Shown piece after piece: positions 30,512 to 40,060 of a DNA stretch of 64,000 bases. A program made the translations under genes and the position numbers. Position 1 is the stretch's first letter. Every line of letters begins with the position of its first letter. The notes beneath the pieces are model-generated. The model worked only from the letters and a program-made list of their open reading frames with translations, searched no databases and was not told the DNA's origin. The stretch spans positions 186,001 to 250,000 of the forward strand of contig JBHEQV010000001.1 of assembly GCA_046530735.1 (NCBI GenBank), read 5' to 3'. Source of the stretch: Arsenophonus sp046530735 (GTDB lineage: Bacteria; Pseudomonadota; Gammaproteobacteria; Enterobacterales; Enterobacteriaceae).

Positions 30512-31535
30512 TAATAAAACTCTCTGGCAGTGATTTACCGCACAATAGCATAGATAAAATTTCTAACTTTTGCCAAATTGAATGGCTATAATCTTGTTTT
30601 AAATGTAATTCAGCATTGGTAATCAACTGTATTGCCAAATGTAGTTCTCGAAGTGATAAGCGTTGTAGTGCAGCGCTAATGAGCTGGCGGCGAGCTTTCC
30701 AAATTTTATACTGATCAAATAATTTTTTTAAATCTTCATTGTTATTTTGTTGTGCTAATGTCAAAAGCAATATGAGTTCACGTTGAATTATACGTAATAA
30801 AATTACTACTTCATAATCTTCTCGTTGCAATTGCTGCAGAATATGCCAGACACGTTTAATTTTACCTGCAAGTAGTGCATTAACCCAATGATAAGGTGTA
30901 AAATTAACGGTATTATTTACTGCCTCTTTAACACAAGGTAATGTAAGATTTCCATCAGGATATAATAGTAATAAACTTTCAAGAGCTTGGTTAAGAGCTA
31001 CTAAATTACCTTCATAACAGAAACAAAGAAGCTGATTAGCTTCCCTATCTAAGGTAATAGACATTTCTTTTGCTCGTTGAGTTACCCATTGAGGCAGTCT
31101 GGATTGTTCCGGTGTCAGACAATTTATATAGACACCATCTTGGCCTATTTTTTTGCACCAGACACTATTCTCTTGTGCTTTAGTTAATTTGCTTCCGCAT
31201 AATATGAGTAATAAATCAGGATGTAATAATTCAGCCAACTTAAGTAATTTTTCTCCTATGACAGTTGTAGAGCCACTTTTAGAAAAAATTAAAATAAGAA
31301 TTTTCTGGCTAGCAAATAGGCTAAGTGATTGACTAAGATGATAAATAGCGTCCCAGTCTAAGACTGAATCTATCGAATAAGTATAACATTCAGAAAAACC
31401 TTGCTGTTTAGCAACTTGACAAATTTTATCTATACTTTCTTGTAATAAAAAGTGATCATTGCCAAAAATCAGGTAACAGGTTCGCAACTTATTAACAAGC
31501 TGCGAATTTAACTGCTCTGGATAAATACGGATCAT
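30504..31535 (-). CDS. holA: DNA polymerase III subunit delta
   Basis: A 343-residue protein, exactly the size of E. coli HolA. Delta is the wrench of the clamp loader that opens the beta sliding clamp. The N-terminal segment MIRIYPEQLNSQLVNKLRTC is followed by YLIFGNDHFLLQESIDKI near residue 20-38, the family signature, and LSLFASQKILIL around the beta-binding element near 70-82. The middle and C-terminal helical domains are continuous with no stop. It lies in an operon between lptE (8-bp gap) and nadD (8-bp overlap). Retention fits an essential replication role. Confidence 0.96.
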   Translation of the reverse strand: MIRIYPEQLNSQLVNKLRTCYLIFGNDHFLLQESIDKICQVAKQQGFSECYTYSIDSVLDWDAIYHLSQSLSLFASQKILILIFSKSGSTTVIGEKLLKLAELLHPDLLLILCGSKLTKAQENSVWCKKIGQDGVYINCLTPEQSRLPQWVTQRAKEMSITLDREANQLLCFCYEGNLVALNQALESLLLLYPDGNLTLPCVKEAVNNTVNFTPYHWVNALLAGKIKRVWHILQQLQREDYEVVILLRIIQRELILLLTLAQQNNNEDLKKLFDQYKIWKARRQLISAALQRLSLRELHLAIQLITNAELHLKQDYSHSIWQKLEILSMLLCGKSLPESFINE

Positions 31536-31543
31536 TCTGAGTC

Positions 31544-32080
31544 TTAAAGCGCTTTATCGGCAATCACTGATCCTTTAGGCTCATTATGAATAGTGATGTG
31601 CATGATTAGTAATTTCCGAATTAACTGACGAGCCACTTGTTCACGCATTTCTTGCTTAATAAGTTCGTTTTCGGCATCTTTAGCTAATATTTCTAATGAA
31701 TTTTCAAAGAAAGCGCGCTTGACATGAATTTTGATAGGATAAACTGTACCGTTAGAGAGGATAATTTGCGCGTTGACCCAGAAATTTAATTGTTTTTCTA
31801 TACTTTTCCCGTCTTGATAGATTGAGATGGTTTTAGTGTTTTCATATGAATCCCCTATTTTTAATATAGGCACATTCTGAAGATTTTCATCAATTAAGTT
31901 AATATTATTTAAGCGCAATTGCTGTCTAATTGCACGTTCCAGTGGGCCGTATGGATCAGCGCTACTTAATTTTAATGTTTTTAATTCATCAGTTATCTGC
32001 GGCATGCTTTGTAAGCAAAATCTGCAACTAGCCGTGACTAACACGGCTAAGTATAGAAATAATGTAATTAAATAACGCAC
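31544..32080 (-). CDS. lptE: LPS-assembly lipoprotein LptE
   Basis: A 178-residue outer-membrane lipoprotein that plugs the LptD barrel during lipopolysaccharide insertion. The signal peptide MRYLITLFLYLAVLVTASC ends at a lipobox with lipidated Cys19 (E. coli has LVTAGC). Downstream, DPYGPLERAIRQQLRLNNINLID matches the E. coli [23 protein letters not shown] region, and ALAKD-like and EMREQVARQLIRKL segments are present. The low-complexity C-terminal tail of E. coli LptE (193 residues) is shorter here. It is 17 bp downstream of leuS. Keeping lptE implies that the organism still makes and exports LPS. Confidence 0.94.
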   Translation of the reverse strand: MRYLITLFLYLAVLVTASCRFCLQSMPQITDELKTLKLSSADPYGPLERAIRQQLRLNNINLIDENLQNVPILKIGDSYENTKTISIYQDGKSIEKQLNFWVNAQIILSNGTVYPIKIHVKRAFFENSLEILAKDAENELIKQEMREQVARQLIRKLLIMHITIHNEPKGSVIADKAL

Positions 32081-32097
32081 ATCATCTCCTCATTATG

Positions 32098-34680
32098 TTA
32101 ACCGACAATAAGATTTAACAGCTTGCCTGAAATATAAATTACCTTATGAATGCTCATACCTTTAAGATATTTTGCCACACCATATTCTTGCATTGCTATA
32201 GTTAAAACAGCATCTTCTGATGCATTTATATCGATAGTAATACGCCCACGAACTTTACCATTAACTTGAATAATAACTAATTTAGTATTGTCTATTTTTA
32301 CTTGTTCGTCAGCAACTGGCCAAGGCGCATTATCAATATCTTCCTGGTGACCAAGTGCTTTCCACATGACAAAGCAAGCATGAGGGATAATAGGCGACAG
32401 CATACGCACAATAACCTCTAAAGATTCTTGTATTAACGCCCGATCTTGTTCACTATAATGAGAGGCTCGCGTCAGTTTATTCATAAATTCCATAATAGTA
32501 GAAATTGCAGTATTAAATGCATAATGGCGGCCGATATCATCAGTTACTTTAGGAATAATTTTATGCAGATCACGCCGTAGATTTTTCTGATCTGGCGTAA
32601 GGTTTCTATTATCTAATAGAGATGTTTTACCTTTTTGCGTATGTTCAAAAACGGTGCGCCAAAGACGACGAATAAAACGATTTGCACCTTCTACACTTGA
32701 TTCTTGCCATTCCAAAGTAAGCTCTGGTGGAGCAGCAAACATCATAAATAAACGAACTGTATCTGCCCCATATTTTTTTACCATTAATTGTGGATCGATG
32801 CCGTTATTTTTCGATTTAGACATTTTACTCTTCCCAAAATAGAAAAGTTCATGTCCATCCTGATCAGTTGCTTTAACAATTTTACCTTTTTTATCTCGTT
32901 CAATCGTGACATGAACAGATGACACCCAAACTCGTTGTCCATTTTCATCTAAGTAATAAAAAGAATCAGCTAATACCATTCCTTGACATAACAATCGTTT
33001 AGCTGGCTCATCAGAATTTACTAAACCTGCATCACGCATCAATTTATGGAAAAAACGGAAATATAATAAATGCATAATGGCATGTTCAATACCACCAATA
33101 TATTGATCAACCGGCAACCAATAATTGCATGCATTCGGATCTAGCATTCCTTGCTCATAATTAGGACAGGTATAACGAGCATAATACCAGGATGACTCCA
33201 TAAAAGTATCAAAGGTATCCGTTTCACGTAATGCTGCATGACCATTAATATTGGTCTTAGCCCATTGTGGATTGGCTTTAATAGGACTAGTTATCCCACT
33301 CATTACCACATTTTCAGGTAAGATGACGGGTAGTTGTTCTTCTGGTACTGGTCTGATAGAGCCGTCTCCCATTGTTAACATTGGAATAGGTACTCCCCAA
33401 TAACGTTGCCGAGAAACACCCCAATCACGTAAACGATAATTAACTTTACGTTTAGCTGAACCTTGTGAAACTAGTTTATCAGTAATTGCATTAGCTCCTG
33501 TTTCGTTGTCCATACCACTAAATTCGCCTGAATTAATTAACATATTTTTATCAGTCAACGAACCGGTTTTTAAATCGGGGATTTTGGCTTCATTATCAGT
33601 AATGATAACTTTGATCGGTAAATGATATTTTCTTGCGAATTCCCAGTCACGCTGATCATGCCCTGGAACCGCCATTACTGCCTCTGTACCATATTCCATT
33701 AATACAAAATTAGCTACCCAGATCGGGATTTTTTTATTAGTTAGCGGGTGAATTGCAAATAAATTGGTATCGATACCTTTTTTCTCCATGGTTGCAATTT
33801 CTGCTTCAGCAACTTTGATATTACAACTTTTATTAATAAAATCCCTAAGTTTATCATTTTTTTCTGACGCGCTTTTTGCTAACGGATGAGTTGCTGCAAT
33901 AGCTAGATAAGTCACTCCCATAAAAGTATCAGGTCGAGTAGTATAAATGGTTATTTTATCATCTTTATCTGCTAGTTTAAAGGTAATTTCAACCCCTTCT
34001 GAGCGGCCGATCCAGTTACGCTGCATGGTTTTAATTTCCTCTGGCCAGCCATCAAGTTTATCTAAATTATTAAGTAGCTCTTCAGCATAATCGGTAATTT
34101 TTATAAACCATTGAGGAATTTCTTTACGCTCAATTGGAGTATCACAACGCCAGCAACAACCATCAATAACTTGCTCGTTAGCTAAGACTGTTAAATCATT
34201 TGGGCACCAGTTAACAGCAGAGATTTTTTTATAAACCAAACCTTTTTCATAAAGCTTAATAAAAAACCATTGCTCCCAACGATAATACTCCGGTGTACAA
34301 GTTGTGACTTCTCGACTCCAGTCATAACCAAATCCGAGCATTTTTAATTGATTTCTCATACAATTAATATTGGTATAAGTCCAAGTAGCTGGAGCAGTAT
34401 TATTTTTTACTGCTACACCTTCAGCTGGTAAACCAAAAGCATCCCAGCCGATAGGTTGCAGTACATTTTTTCCTAGCATGCGTTGATAACGTGAGATAAC
34501 ATCACCAATAGTATAGTTTCGAACATGCCCCATATGTAGCTTACCAGATGGGTAAGGTAACATTGACAGACAATAGTATTTTTCTTTTTTATTATCTTCT
34601 ATTACTTTAAATGTTTGTTTTTCTTCCCAATGACATTGTACGTATTTTTCTATCTCTTCTGGTCGATATTGTTCTTGCAT
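32098..34680 (-). CDS. leuS: Leucyl-tRNA synthetase
   Basis: An 860-residue class I synthetase, the same length as in E. coli. PYPSGKLHMGHVRNYT at residues 42-57 carries the HIGH-type motif, with the WDAFGLPAE block near 80. The editing (CP1) domain contains TTRPDTFMGVTY near 248 and AVMAVPGHDQRDWEFA near 338-353, including the GHDQRD editing residues. KMSKSKNNG lies near 620. The C-terminal end closes with VNGKVRGRI and VIYISGKLLNLIVG. It is first in the leuS-lptE-holA-nadD operon. The upstream 1.2 kb has no recognisable gene and should hold the promoter. Confidence 0.98.
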   Translation of the reverse strand: MQEQYRPEEIEKYVQCHWEEKQTFKVIEDNKKEKYYCLSMLPYPSGKLHMGHVRNYTIGDVISRYQRMLGKNVLQPIGWDAFGLPAEGVAVKNNTAPATWTYTNINCMRNQLKMLGFGYDWSREVTTCTPEYYRWEQWFFIKLYEKGLVYKKISAVNWCPNDLTVLANEQVIDGCCWRCDTPIERKEIPQWFIKITDYAEELLNNLDKLDGWPEEIKTMQRNWIGRSEGVEITFKLADKDDKITIYTTRPDTFMGVTYLAIAATHPLAKSASEKNDKLRDFINKSCNIKVAEAEIATMEKKGIDTNLFAIHPLTNKKIPIWVANFVLMEYGTEAVMAVPGHDQRDWEFARKYHLPIKVIITDNEAKIPDLKTGSLTDKNMLINSGEFSGMDNETGANAITDKLVSQGSAKRKVNYRLRDWGVSRQRYWGVPIPMLTMGDGSIRPVPEEQLPVILPENVVMSGITSPIKANPQWAKTNINGHAALRETDTFDTFMESSWYYARYTCPNYEQGMLDPNACNYWLPVDQYIGGIEHAIMHLLYFRFFHKLMRDAGLVNSDEPAKRLLCQGMVLADSFYYLDENGQRVWVSSVHVTIERDKKGKIVKATDQDGHELFYFGKSKMSKSKNNGIDPQLMVKKYGADTVRLFMMFAAPPELTLEWQESSVEGANRFIRRLWRTVFEHTQKGKTSLLDNRNLTPDQKNLRRDLHKIIPKVTDDIGRHYAFNTAISTIMEFMNKLTRASHYSEQDRALIQESLEVIVRMLSPIIPHACFVMWKALGHQEDIDNAPWPVADEQVKIDNTKLVIIQVNGKVRGRITIDINASEDAVLTIAMQEYGVAKYLKGMSIHKVIYISGKLLNLIVG

Positions 34681-35929
34681 GACACCGATGTTCCTCCACT
34701 ATGCTGATAATGTGGCATAAGTTGCGAATGATATAGCAGATTTAGATCTGCATAGAATAGTGAATAAATACTTCTAATAACAACTATTGATAACTATTTA
34801 ACCGTCGAGTTAAATTAACATTATTAATGCAAATGATGTATAGATTTAGATGGTAAAATTTTAGATAGTAGTCTATCCTGCTTTAGGTGATATTTTAATA
34901 TTATTATTTAGTCGATTGGCAAGTACTTTTATTATCCAATAATGGATAGTGATTAATATATGATATTAGCAATAAATTTTTAGCACGTTTTGATTGATGT
35001 CGCCATAAAGAAATCATATTTATTGCTATTTTTAATAATTTCCTTCATCTATAAAAATCATTTAATGATAAACTTTTTAATAAATCCCATTTCGTTTGGT
35101 GACTATTATCATGGTTGTTCCTTGATTAGCAAGTTTTACTCATCAGATAAACGTAGCTCATTATGATATGAGAAGCTCAACTACGATACTTCTGAGATGT
35201 TCATGATTTGAGTAGTGTTTTATACTCTGTGATATGTTAATTTTTTAGGAATTTAGCAGATGGATCAAAATAAATATCCTAGAAAGGATAAATTGGATAA
35301 ATCAAAAGACAATACGCGACAACTTTACCTGTTACTTCGTTTATTTATTTGAAGCATTTATGATTTCCTTATCGAAATTGATTATGACAGACCAGCTTAA
35401 TTTTTTATGACACCAAAAAAGAGGGCATACAAGAATACAGTGGCCATGAATCAACGCTCCTTAATTTTTTCTTAACATGCAGTATCATCTGCCTTTATAA
35501 TAACGATTATTCTGGGTTTTTATCAATAATCCAAGTCATCGATGTAATACTGAAACAACTGATTGAAGGTATACCAAAGTCTACTTGCTGATGAATTCAT
35601 CATCTATAGAGAATAGTGATAATTCCTGTTTCATTCGCCCTCTGAGACAAACACAAATATAACTGAGCCGATAGTAGACATAGTGGATGTGGGACAGGAT
35701 GACGATTTCTATTTTCTCTGGTAAGAGGCCCAGATGTTATATTCACGCGCTCAAATAAATTATTTTTCACTATTGATGACGCCTAAAGCAAATTTCTTGA
35801 AAAACACCGTAAAAATTTCAACTCGGAGCATGCTTATCTGTTAAGCGAAACTTGCCTGCAGCACTTGACCAAGGTATTCCAGGGATACTGTTGTGGCTTC
35901 TCCTAAATCTTCCCAGTTATATTGGTAAA
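34681..35929. other. Unassigned stretch, probably decayed coding sequence
   Basis: About 1.25 kb upstream of leuS. The first 550 bp are AT-rich with no frame I recognise. From about 35250 the base composition rises, and the plus strand gives short open pieces such as MDQNKYPRKDKLDKSKDNTR at 35261 and EYSGHESTLLNFFL near 35420 followed by SIIQVIDVILKQLIEGIPK near 35530. They look like a once-real protein broken by frameshifts, but I cannot name the family. It ends where the IS1595 copy begins. Confidence 0.4.
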
Positions 35930-36902
35930 GGTTGTTTATAGAAATTCCTTATATTATAAAAAGAATTTTCGCTACAGCGGTTAGCATGAAAAAGCAAACA
36001 GTCATAAAGATCAAAAAGACTATTTCCTGACTCCATAGTAACATAAATTGCATCTTAATTAATTATATTCAGTAACATTATGTCGAATTATTTTCGATAA
36101 TACATTGAAGCAAGTTATTCTACTTTATTTTTCCTATATTGTCATAGTTAATATATTAACCGTTCAGGAGATTCATTATAGTTACGATATCACTTTAAAA
36201 TCCTTGATTACAAGAAAACATTTATCAATATTACTGAAAATCCTATGGTAAAACTAGATCAGAAGAATAAATGATTTAGTTATCTTCAATGTACGTTGAA
36301 TAACTTGACTATACAGGAGCCAGCAAAAGCAAATAGGAATTAATTTGAAACAGCGCTTAGGATTAGCGTCATTGTTTTTTGTTTCAGCGGCGACAACCAA
36401 TATAAACGAACTAAATGGTATTATTGACGTGAAAAATGTTTTTCCCTGAATTCTTTAAAAGGAATCGTTATATTCCACATAGAAAAGGTAGAAAACGCAG
36501 GAAAGGAAGAAATAAAAGGAAAAAATAAATTCCGGACTTAATCACCCGAAATTAAGAGGATCATTGTGAGTGATGAAACTATTGAATAGCTTAATGCGTA
36601 GTATATTAGCTGTATCTTAAGCCAATTATCGATAAAATCTTCATCCTTTAATTAGATAGAGTTAAATATTATGAAACCTTTTTTAGCGAGTACGAAATTA
36701 ATCACCATCACTTAATAAGGTTGGATAACTAGATAGTTATTGATAAGGAATTACACATTCAAAATATGAACAGTTATATCAGGCGATTATTAAAGATGGG
36801 TGAGTAGATTCCACAGTGAATAGTCGTTTTATTTACTGAATTAGCTGACCTTAAGAAGATTTTTTGAACAACAAAAATTGAAATATAAATGTGCTACAAA
36901 TT
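35930..36902 (+). mobile_element. Dead IS1595-family element, copy 3
   Basis: The start GGTTGTTTATAGAAATTCCT and AAGAATTTTCGCTACAGCGG match the other IS1595 copies, and the end TGCTACAAATTG resembles their right end. The plus strand reads LNSLKRNRYIPHRKGRKR-like frames near 36455-36510 (family: FKGNRYIPHRKGRKRGGK), then HIQNMNSYIRRL near 36750 and a C-terminal piece. Stops and frameshifts abound. Unlike copy 2 it is not interrupted by IS256. Confidence 0.8.
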
Positions 36903-37799
36903 GCTTTACGAGCAAAGCAACAACTTTTGCCAACATAGGTAAATTTCCGCCGCCGTTTTTTCTGTTATTGCTCTAAATCAAAATCCTATAGCTCATGCTG
37001 CATCAAAACTAACAAGCAGTAGTTAGCAGCGCAGGTTTATATTTTGCTAGACTGCAACTAGCAATATATTATTTAACTCTTATCCCATTTTCTTTAGCCT
37101 TTTTAATAATAATTGACTGCACTCAATCTTCTGTTTCTCGCCACTGCTGCATTATGCTACAAGTAAGCACGCAAAGAGAGTATTGAAATTGGTATCTTCT
37201 ATATCTTTTATACTTATAGTTGACAATTCAATCAATATTCGCATGCTCATCTCTCCGTTATTCTGTAGAAGTATGAATATTAAGCATGTTATATAACATA
37301 AGCTACTATTCAAAAAAAATAGAGGGCAAAAAATTTGGTGAGGCGTTATTATTATCCTGCTAATAGCCGTACAATAATAACTTGATAAATCCTAGTATTT
37401 CTTGGTCTTGGGAATATCTGCGTCAGGAAGCAACAGCAAGGTTACACCTGAAGGCATAATTTCGGATATTACTGGAAAATATACACTTCATAAAAAGACA
37501 AAATGGGTGTGACATAGTATAAATACTTCATATACTACTTTCAAATTACCCTCAGTATTCGCGTAAAAACTGCAGAATTACTGATTGGGGGTTGTACATC
37601 ATTACTATAGAGCACCTCGGACTAAAGCAGTACTAGCAGAAGCCCTTAACGCAGGAATAAATGATCGGACGCTATATTATAGCCATATTTCGGAAAGGCA
37701 TGCTAAGATGGTAAGTTATTATGATTTATAATTGAATAGTAAACAAGGTATACTATTATCGAAAACATATAAGGCATTAAAAAGATGACACAGCTTTCA
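36903..37799. other. Unassigned stretch between IS1595 and IS256 remnants
   Basis: About 900 bp. On the minus strand near 37240 a GGAGAG site precedes MRILIELSTISIKDIEDTNF, which stops after about 30 residues. On the plus strand near 37600-37660 the frame reads TKAVLAEALNAGINDRTLYY. Neither is recognised. The richer base composition in parts suggests decayed genes rather than native spacer. The open frame at 37703-37930 has no family resemblance. Confidence 0.35.
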
Positions 37800-39060
37800 A
37801 AAAAAATAGAAACCGAGGTTTTGCCGATCTGATAAAAGGATTTTCTGTGCCTTAATGTACAAGCTCCTAAGCCATAACTTGACAAAATGCTAAAACGCGC
37901 CTTGTCGACAGGCGTCATGTCATCATTCATAATAGTTTTTTCTACAATAAATCACACAGACTATCATTGCGATATTAAGATTAAAGTGACTAATGGGTTA
38001 AATGGGGAATTGTTTCAACGGAAACGAAATATGCTTTAAGAGCTAATTATTATTGCCTTATCTAAAGCTTACAAAAGCAGAGAAGAATGCTAGCGCATGG
38101 ACTTATATCTGCAAGGCAGATTCATCGATGATTTTTATGAAGCTTTGTGGACGATTCTCGGTGAAAAGCACGTGGTTTTTCTGCAAGGTACCCATATCCA
38201 GAAGACTGAAATACAAATGTCTTGAAGAGCGCAGGAAAGTGGCAGTTGCGTGATTTAAACGATACGTATTACGTTTATTTCTTGGCGTAAGGCATATGTT
38301 CGGCCTGTTAGGCGGCCAGCTGATCGCCTTTTCATGCTGATTATTATTAGCATTACTACACCTTATACCTAAAAGGGGGAACTCATTACGGTCGAAAATG
38401 GTTATTAAAAATTAAAAGGGGAACCTGGGCCGAACTTCTGGATTTACACGAACGCGCTGTTTAACTGCATCTCTAAGCTTGCTATGGGAGGCGGTACTCT
38501 TGATTTTGGAATGGAATGGCAAAATATTCTTGAGTGCACAGTACCAATGTTGTTGGTATATAAAATAGCTAATGCACTGGTTACCTTTCCTAAAGGTATG
38601 CAAATAAAAGTTAAGAGTGAGCTGATAGAGATTTAGCTAACAAAAAAAAAGCTGCGATGCCACTAATAAAATCTTTAATATTTTATTGGAAATGGGTTTC
38701 AGCGAATATTCTGCAGCGATGAAGAAGCTGAAGAAAGATTAAGAATAATGGCTCTAATCTTATGATACCCTGTCGCCCACTGTGGCGTCAATAAGAACGA
38801 CGAATCCGATTGAATCAGATTTTACAAGAATTAGGCTTTGAAGCTGACGCTAAAAACACTGTAGCTCGAGAAAAACAATCCTTTCAATGGTATAAAAGCT
38901 ATTCTCGTTTGCTCAAAAAATTGAGAACTGGCTAAATTGGGATTTAAGTTGTTGAAGATGATGGTAACAACGTCAAATTTTAAGAATCGAGAACAGATTC
39001 ACAAAGCATCAGAATATAAGATAGCCTGAACACTATACATCAGATTTACTAATAACTATA
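37800..39060 (+). mobile_element. Dead IS256-family element, copy G, lacking its left end
   Basis: The family match begins near 37840, where AAGCTCCTAAGCCATAACTT aligns with the region before the RRLVDGRH segment of the transposase, and runs to the right end ATTTACTAATAACTATA near 39060. The first 170 bp of the element, including the left terminal repeat, are absent; what precedes the match is unrelated. Pieces such as ICKADSSMIFMKLCG and the RTTNPIESDF block near 38800 are readable in changing frames. It ends 70 bp before the coaD stop. Confidence 0.85.
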
Positions 39061-39132
39061 AACTAGGGCAACCCAAGTATTTATTTTTCTGTCACAACTG
39101 AAAAAAATAAACTTAAATATAACTCATTTTTA

Positions 39133-39612
39133 TTATTTAATTTTCTGTAACATTGTTTTCGCTATTAGTTCTGGTAAAAAAGATGAAACATCACCGCCAT
39201 GGCGAGCAACTTCTTTAATTAAAGAAGAGGAAACAAACGATAATTTTAGAGAAGGTAATAAAAAAATGGTTTCCAAATCAACCATTAGTTGGCTATTCAT
39301 ATTAGCCAACTGACATTCATATTCAAAATCTGACACAGATCGTATACATCTAATCAAAATATTTGCCTGATGTTTTTTCGCAAAATTTGCCGTAAGCTCA
39401 CAAAAGCTAGTTACTTCAACATTAGTTAGATGTTTTGTTTGTTCTTTAGCAAAAAAAATACGTTCTTCTATAGTAAACATAAGATTTTTATTCGAGCTAT
39501 CAGCAATGGCCAATATTATCTGTTCAAATATTAAGGCAGCACGTTCTATAATATCTAAGTGACCATAAGTTATGGGATCAAAAGTACCAGGGTAAATTGC
39601 TTTTTTTTTCAT
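39133..39612 (-). CDS. coaD: Pantetheine-phosphate adenylyltransferase
   Basis: The open frame runs from 39705, but family alignment puts the start at 39610-39612 (MKKKAIYPGTFDPITYGHLD). This gives 159 residues, exactly the E. coli length. CoaD adenylylates 4'-phosphopantetheine in CoA synthesis. Thr10 and His18 of the TxxH nucleotidyltransferase motif are kept, as are Arg88 and Arg91 and the C-terminal SFVSSSLIKEVARHGGDV. Two changes at conserved places stand out: Asn16 of the usual TNGH is Tyr, and Gly89 of the usual RG(L/I)R is Cys. The ribosome site is weak. It stands alone, with IS256 remnants on both sides, and an unusual palindromic region lies upstream. Confidence 0.95.
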   Translation of the reverse strand: MKKKAIYPGTFDPITYGHLDIIERAALIFEQIILAIADSSNKNLMFTIEERIFFAKEQTKHLTNVEVTSFCELTANFAKKHQANILIRCIRSVSDFEYECQLANMNSQLMVDLETIFLLPSLKLSFVSSSLIKEVARHGGDVSSFLPELIAKTMLQKIK

Positions 39613-39700
39613 AAAATTATTTTCACTAATTATCGTCTTATTTAAGCATATTAAATAATAATGCTGACAAACTAAATATTTATCATTGACAAGAATATCT

Positions 39701-39730
39701 ATCATTTATTTTCTATTGAAAATAAATGAT
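39701..39730. promoter_or_regulatory. Perfect 13-bp inverted repeat upstream of coaD
   Basis: ATCATTTATTTTC and GAAAATAAATGAT form perfect 13-bp arms around a 4-base loop, about 90-120 bp upstream of the coaD start. It could be an operator or the leftover terminator of a lost neighbour. No U-run follows on either strand, so a classical terminator is less likely. The role is inferred only from symmetry. Confidence 0.35.
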
Positions 39731-39741
39731 AATTACTATCA
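39727..39741. promoter_or_regulatory. Fur-box-like site
   Basis: TGATAATTACTATCA matches the 7-1-7 Fur consensus TGATAATNATTATCA at 13 of 14 specified positions. It overlaps the adjacent inverted repeat. The neighbouring gene on the right is lost (an IS256 fragment begins near 39819), so it might be the orphan operator of a vanished iron-regulated gene, or a chance match in AT-rich DNA. Confidence 0.35.
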
Positions 39742-39818
39742 TATTTTTAGTTAATTATTAGTTTAACTTTAACTAGTAAATAAAATATTAAAAATTTTTA
39801 TCTTTAATAATAGTTATT

Positions 39819-40060
39819 AACTTATGTTAATTTTTGTATATGGGTTTTCGGAGATGATGTTATCTTGCTGATTGATTTTATCAATGATCTCAACAACAGA
39901 GAGATAAGATGATATCTTATGAAAAGTCTATTTTACATGAATCTGTAAATGAAATATTATTCTGATCCTTTTCATGAACTCATCCGTTAATATTTATAGG
40001 ACAGCTAATAGGTACCGCGCTATTAAGGATGAGTTTGAAATTATAATGCTGCAACAAGAT
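39819..40060 (+). mobile_element. 5' fragment of a dead IS256-family element, copy H
   Basis: Only the first 240 bp of a plus-strand copy remain: the left end near AACTTATGTTAATTT, the TTTTCGGAGATGATG block, and pieces up to the EAMLQQHAE-like region at AATGCTGCAACAAGAT. It then joins directly to the right terminal repeat of reverse copy I at 40061. The rest of this copy is missing. Confidence 0.85.

Noticed and set aside
39613..39705. Upstream start giving a 190-residue CoaD
   Set aside because: The extra 31 residues match nothing in the family, and the internal Met gives exactly 159 residues with the standard N-terminus.
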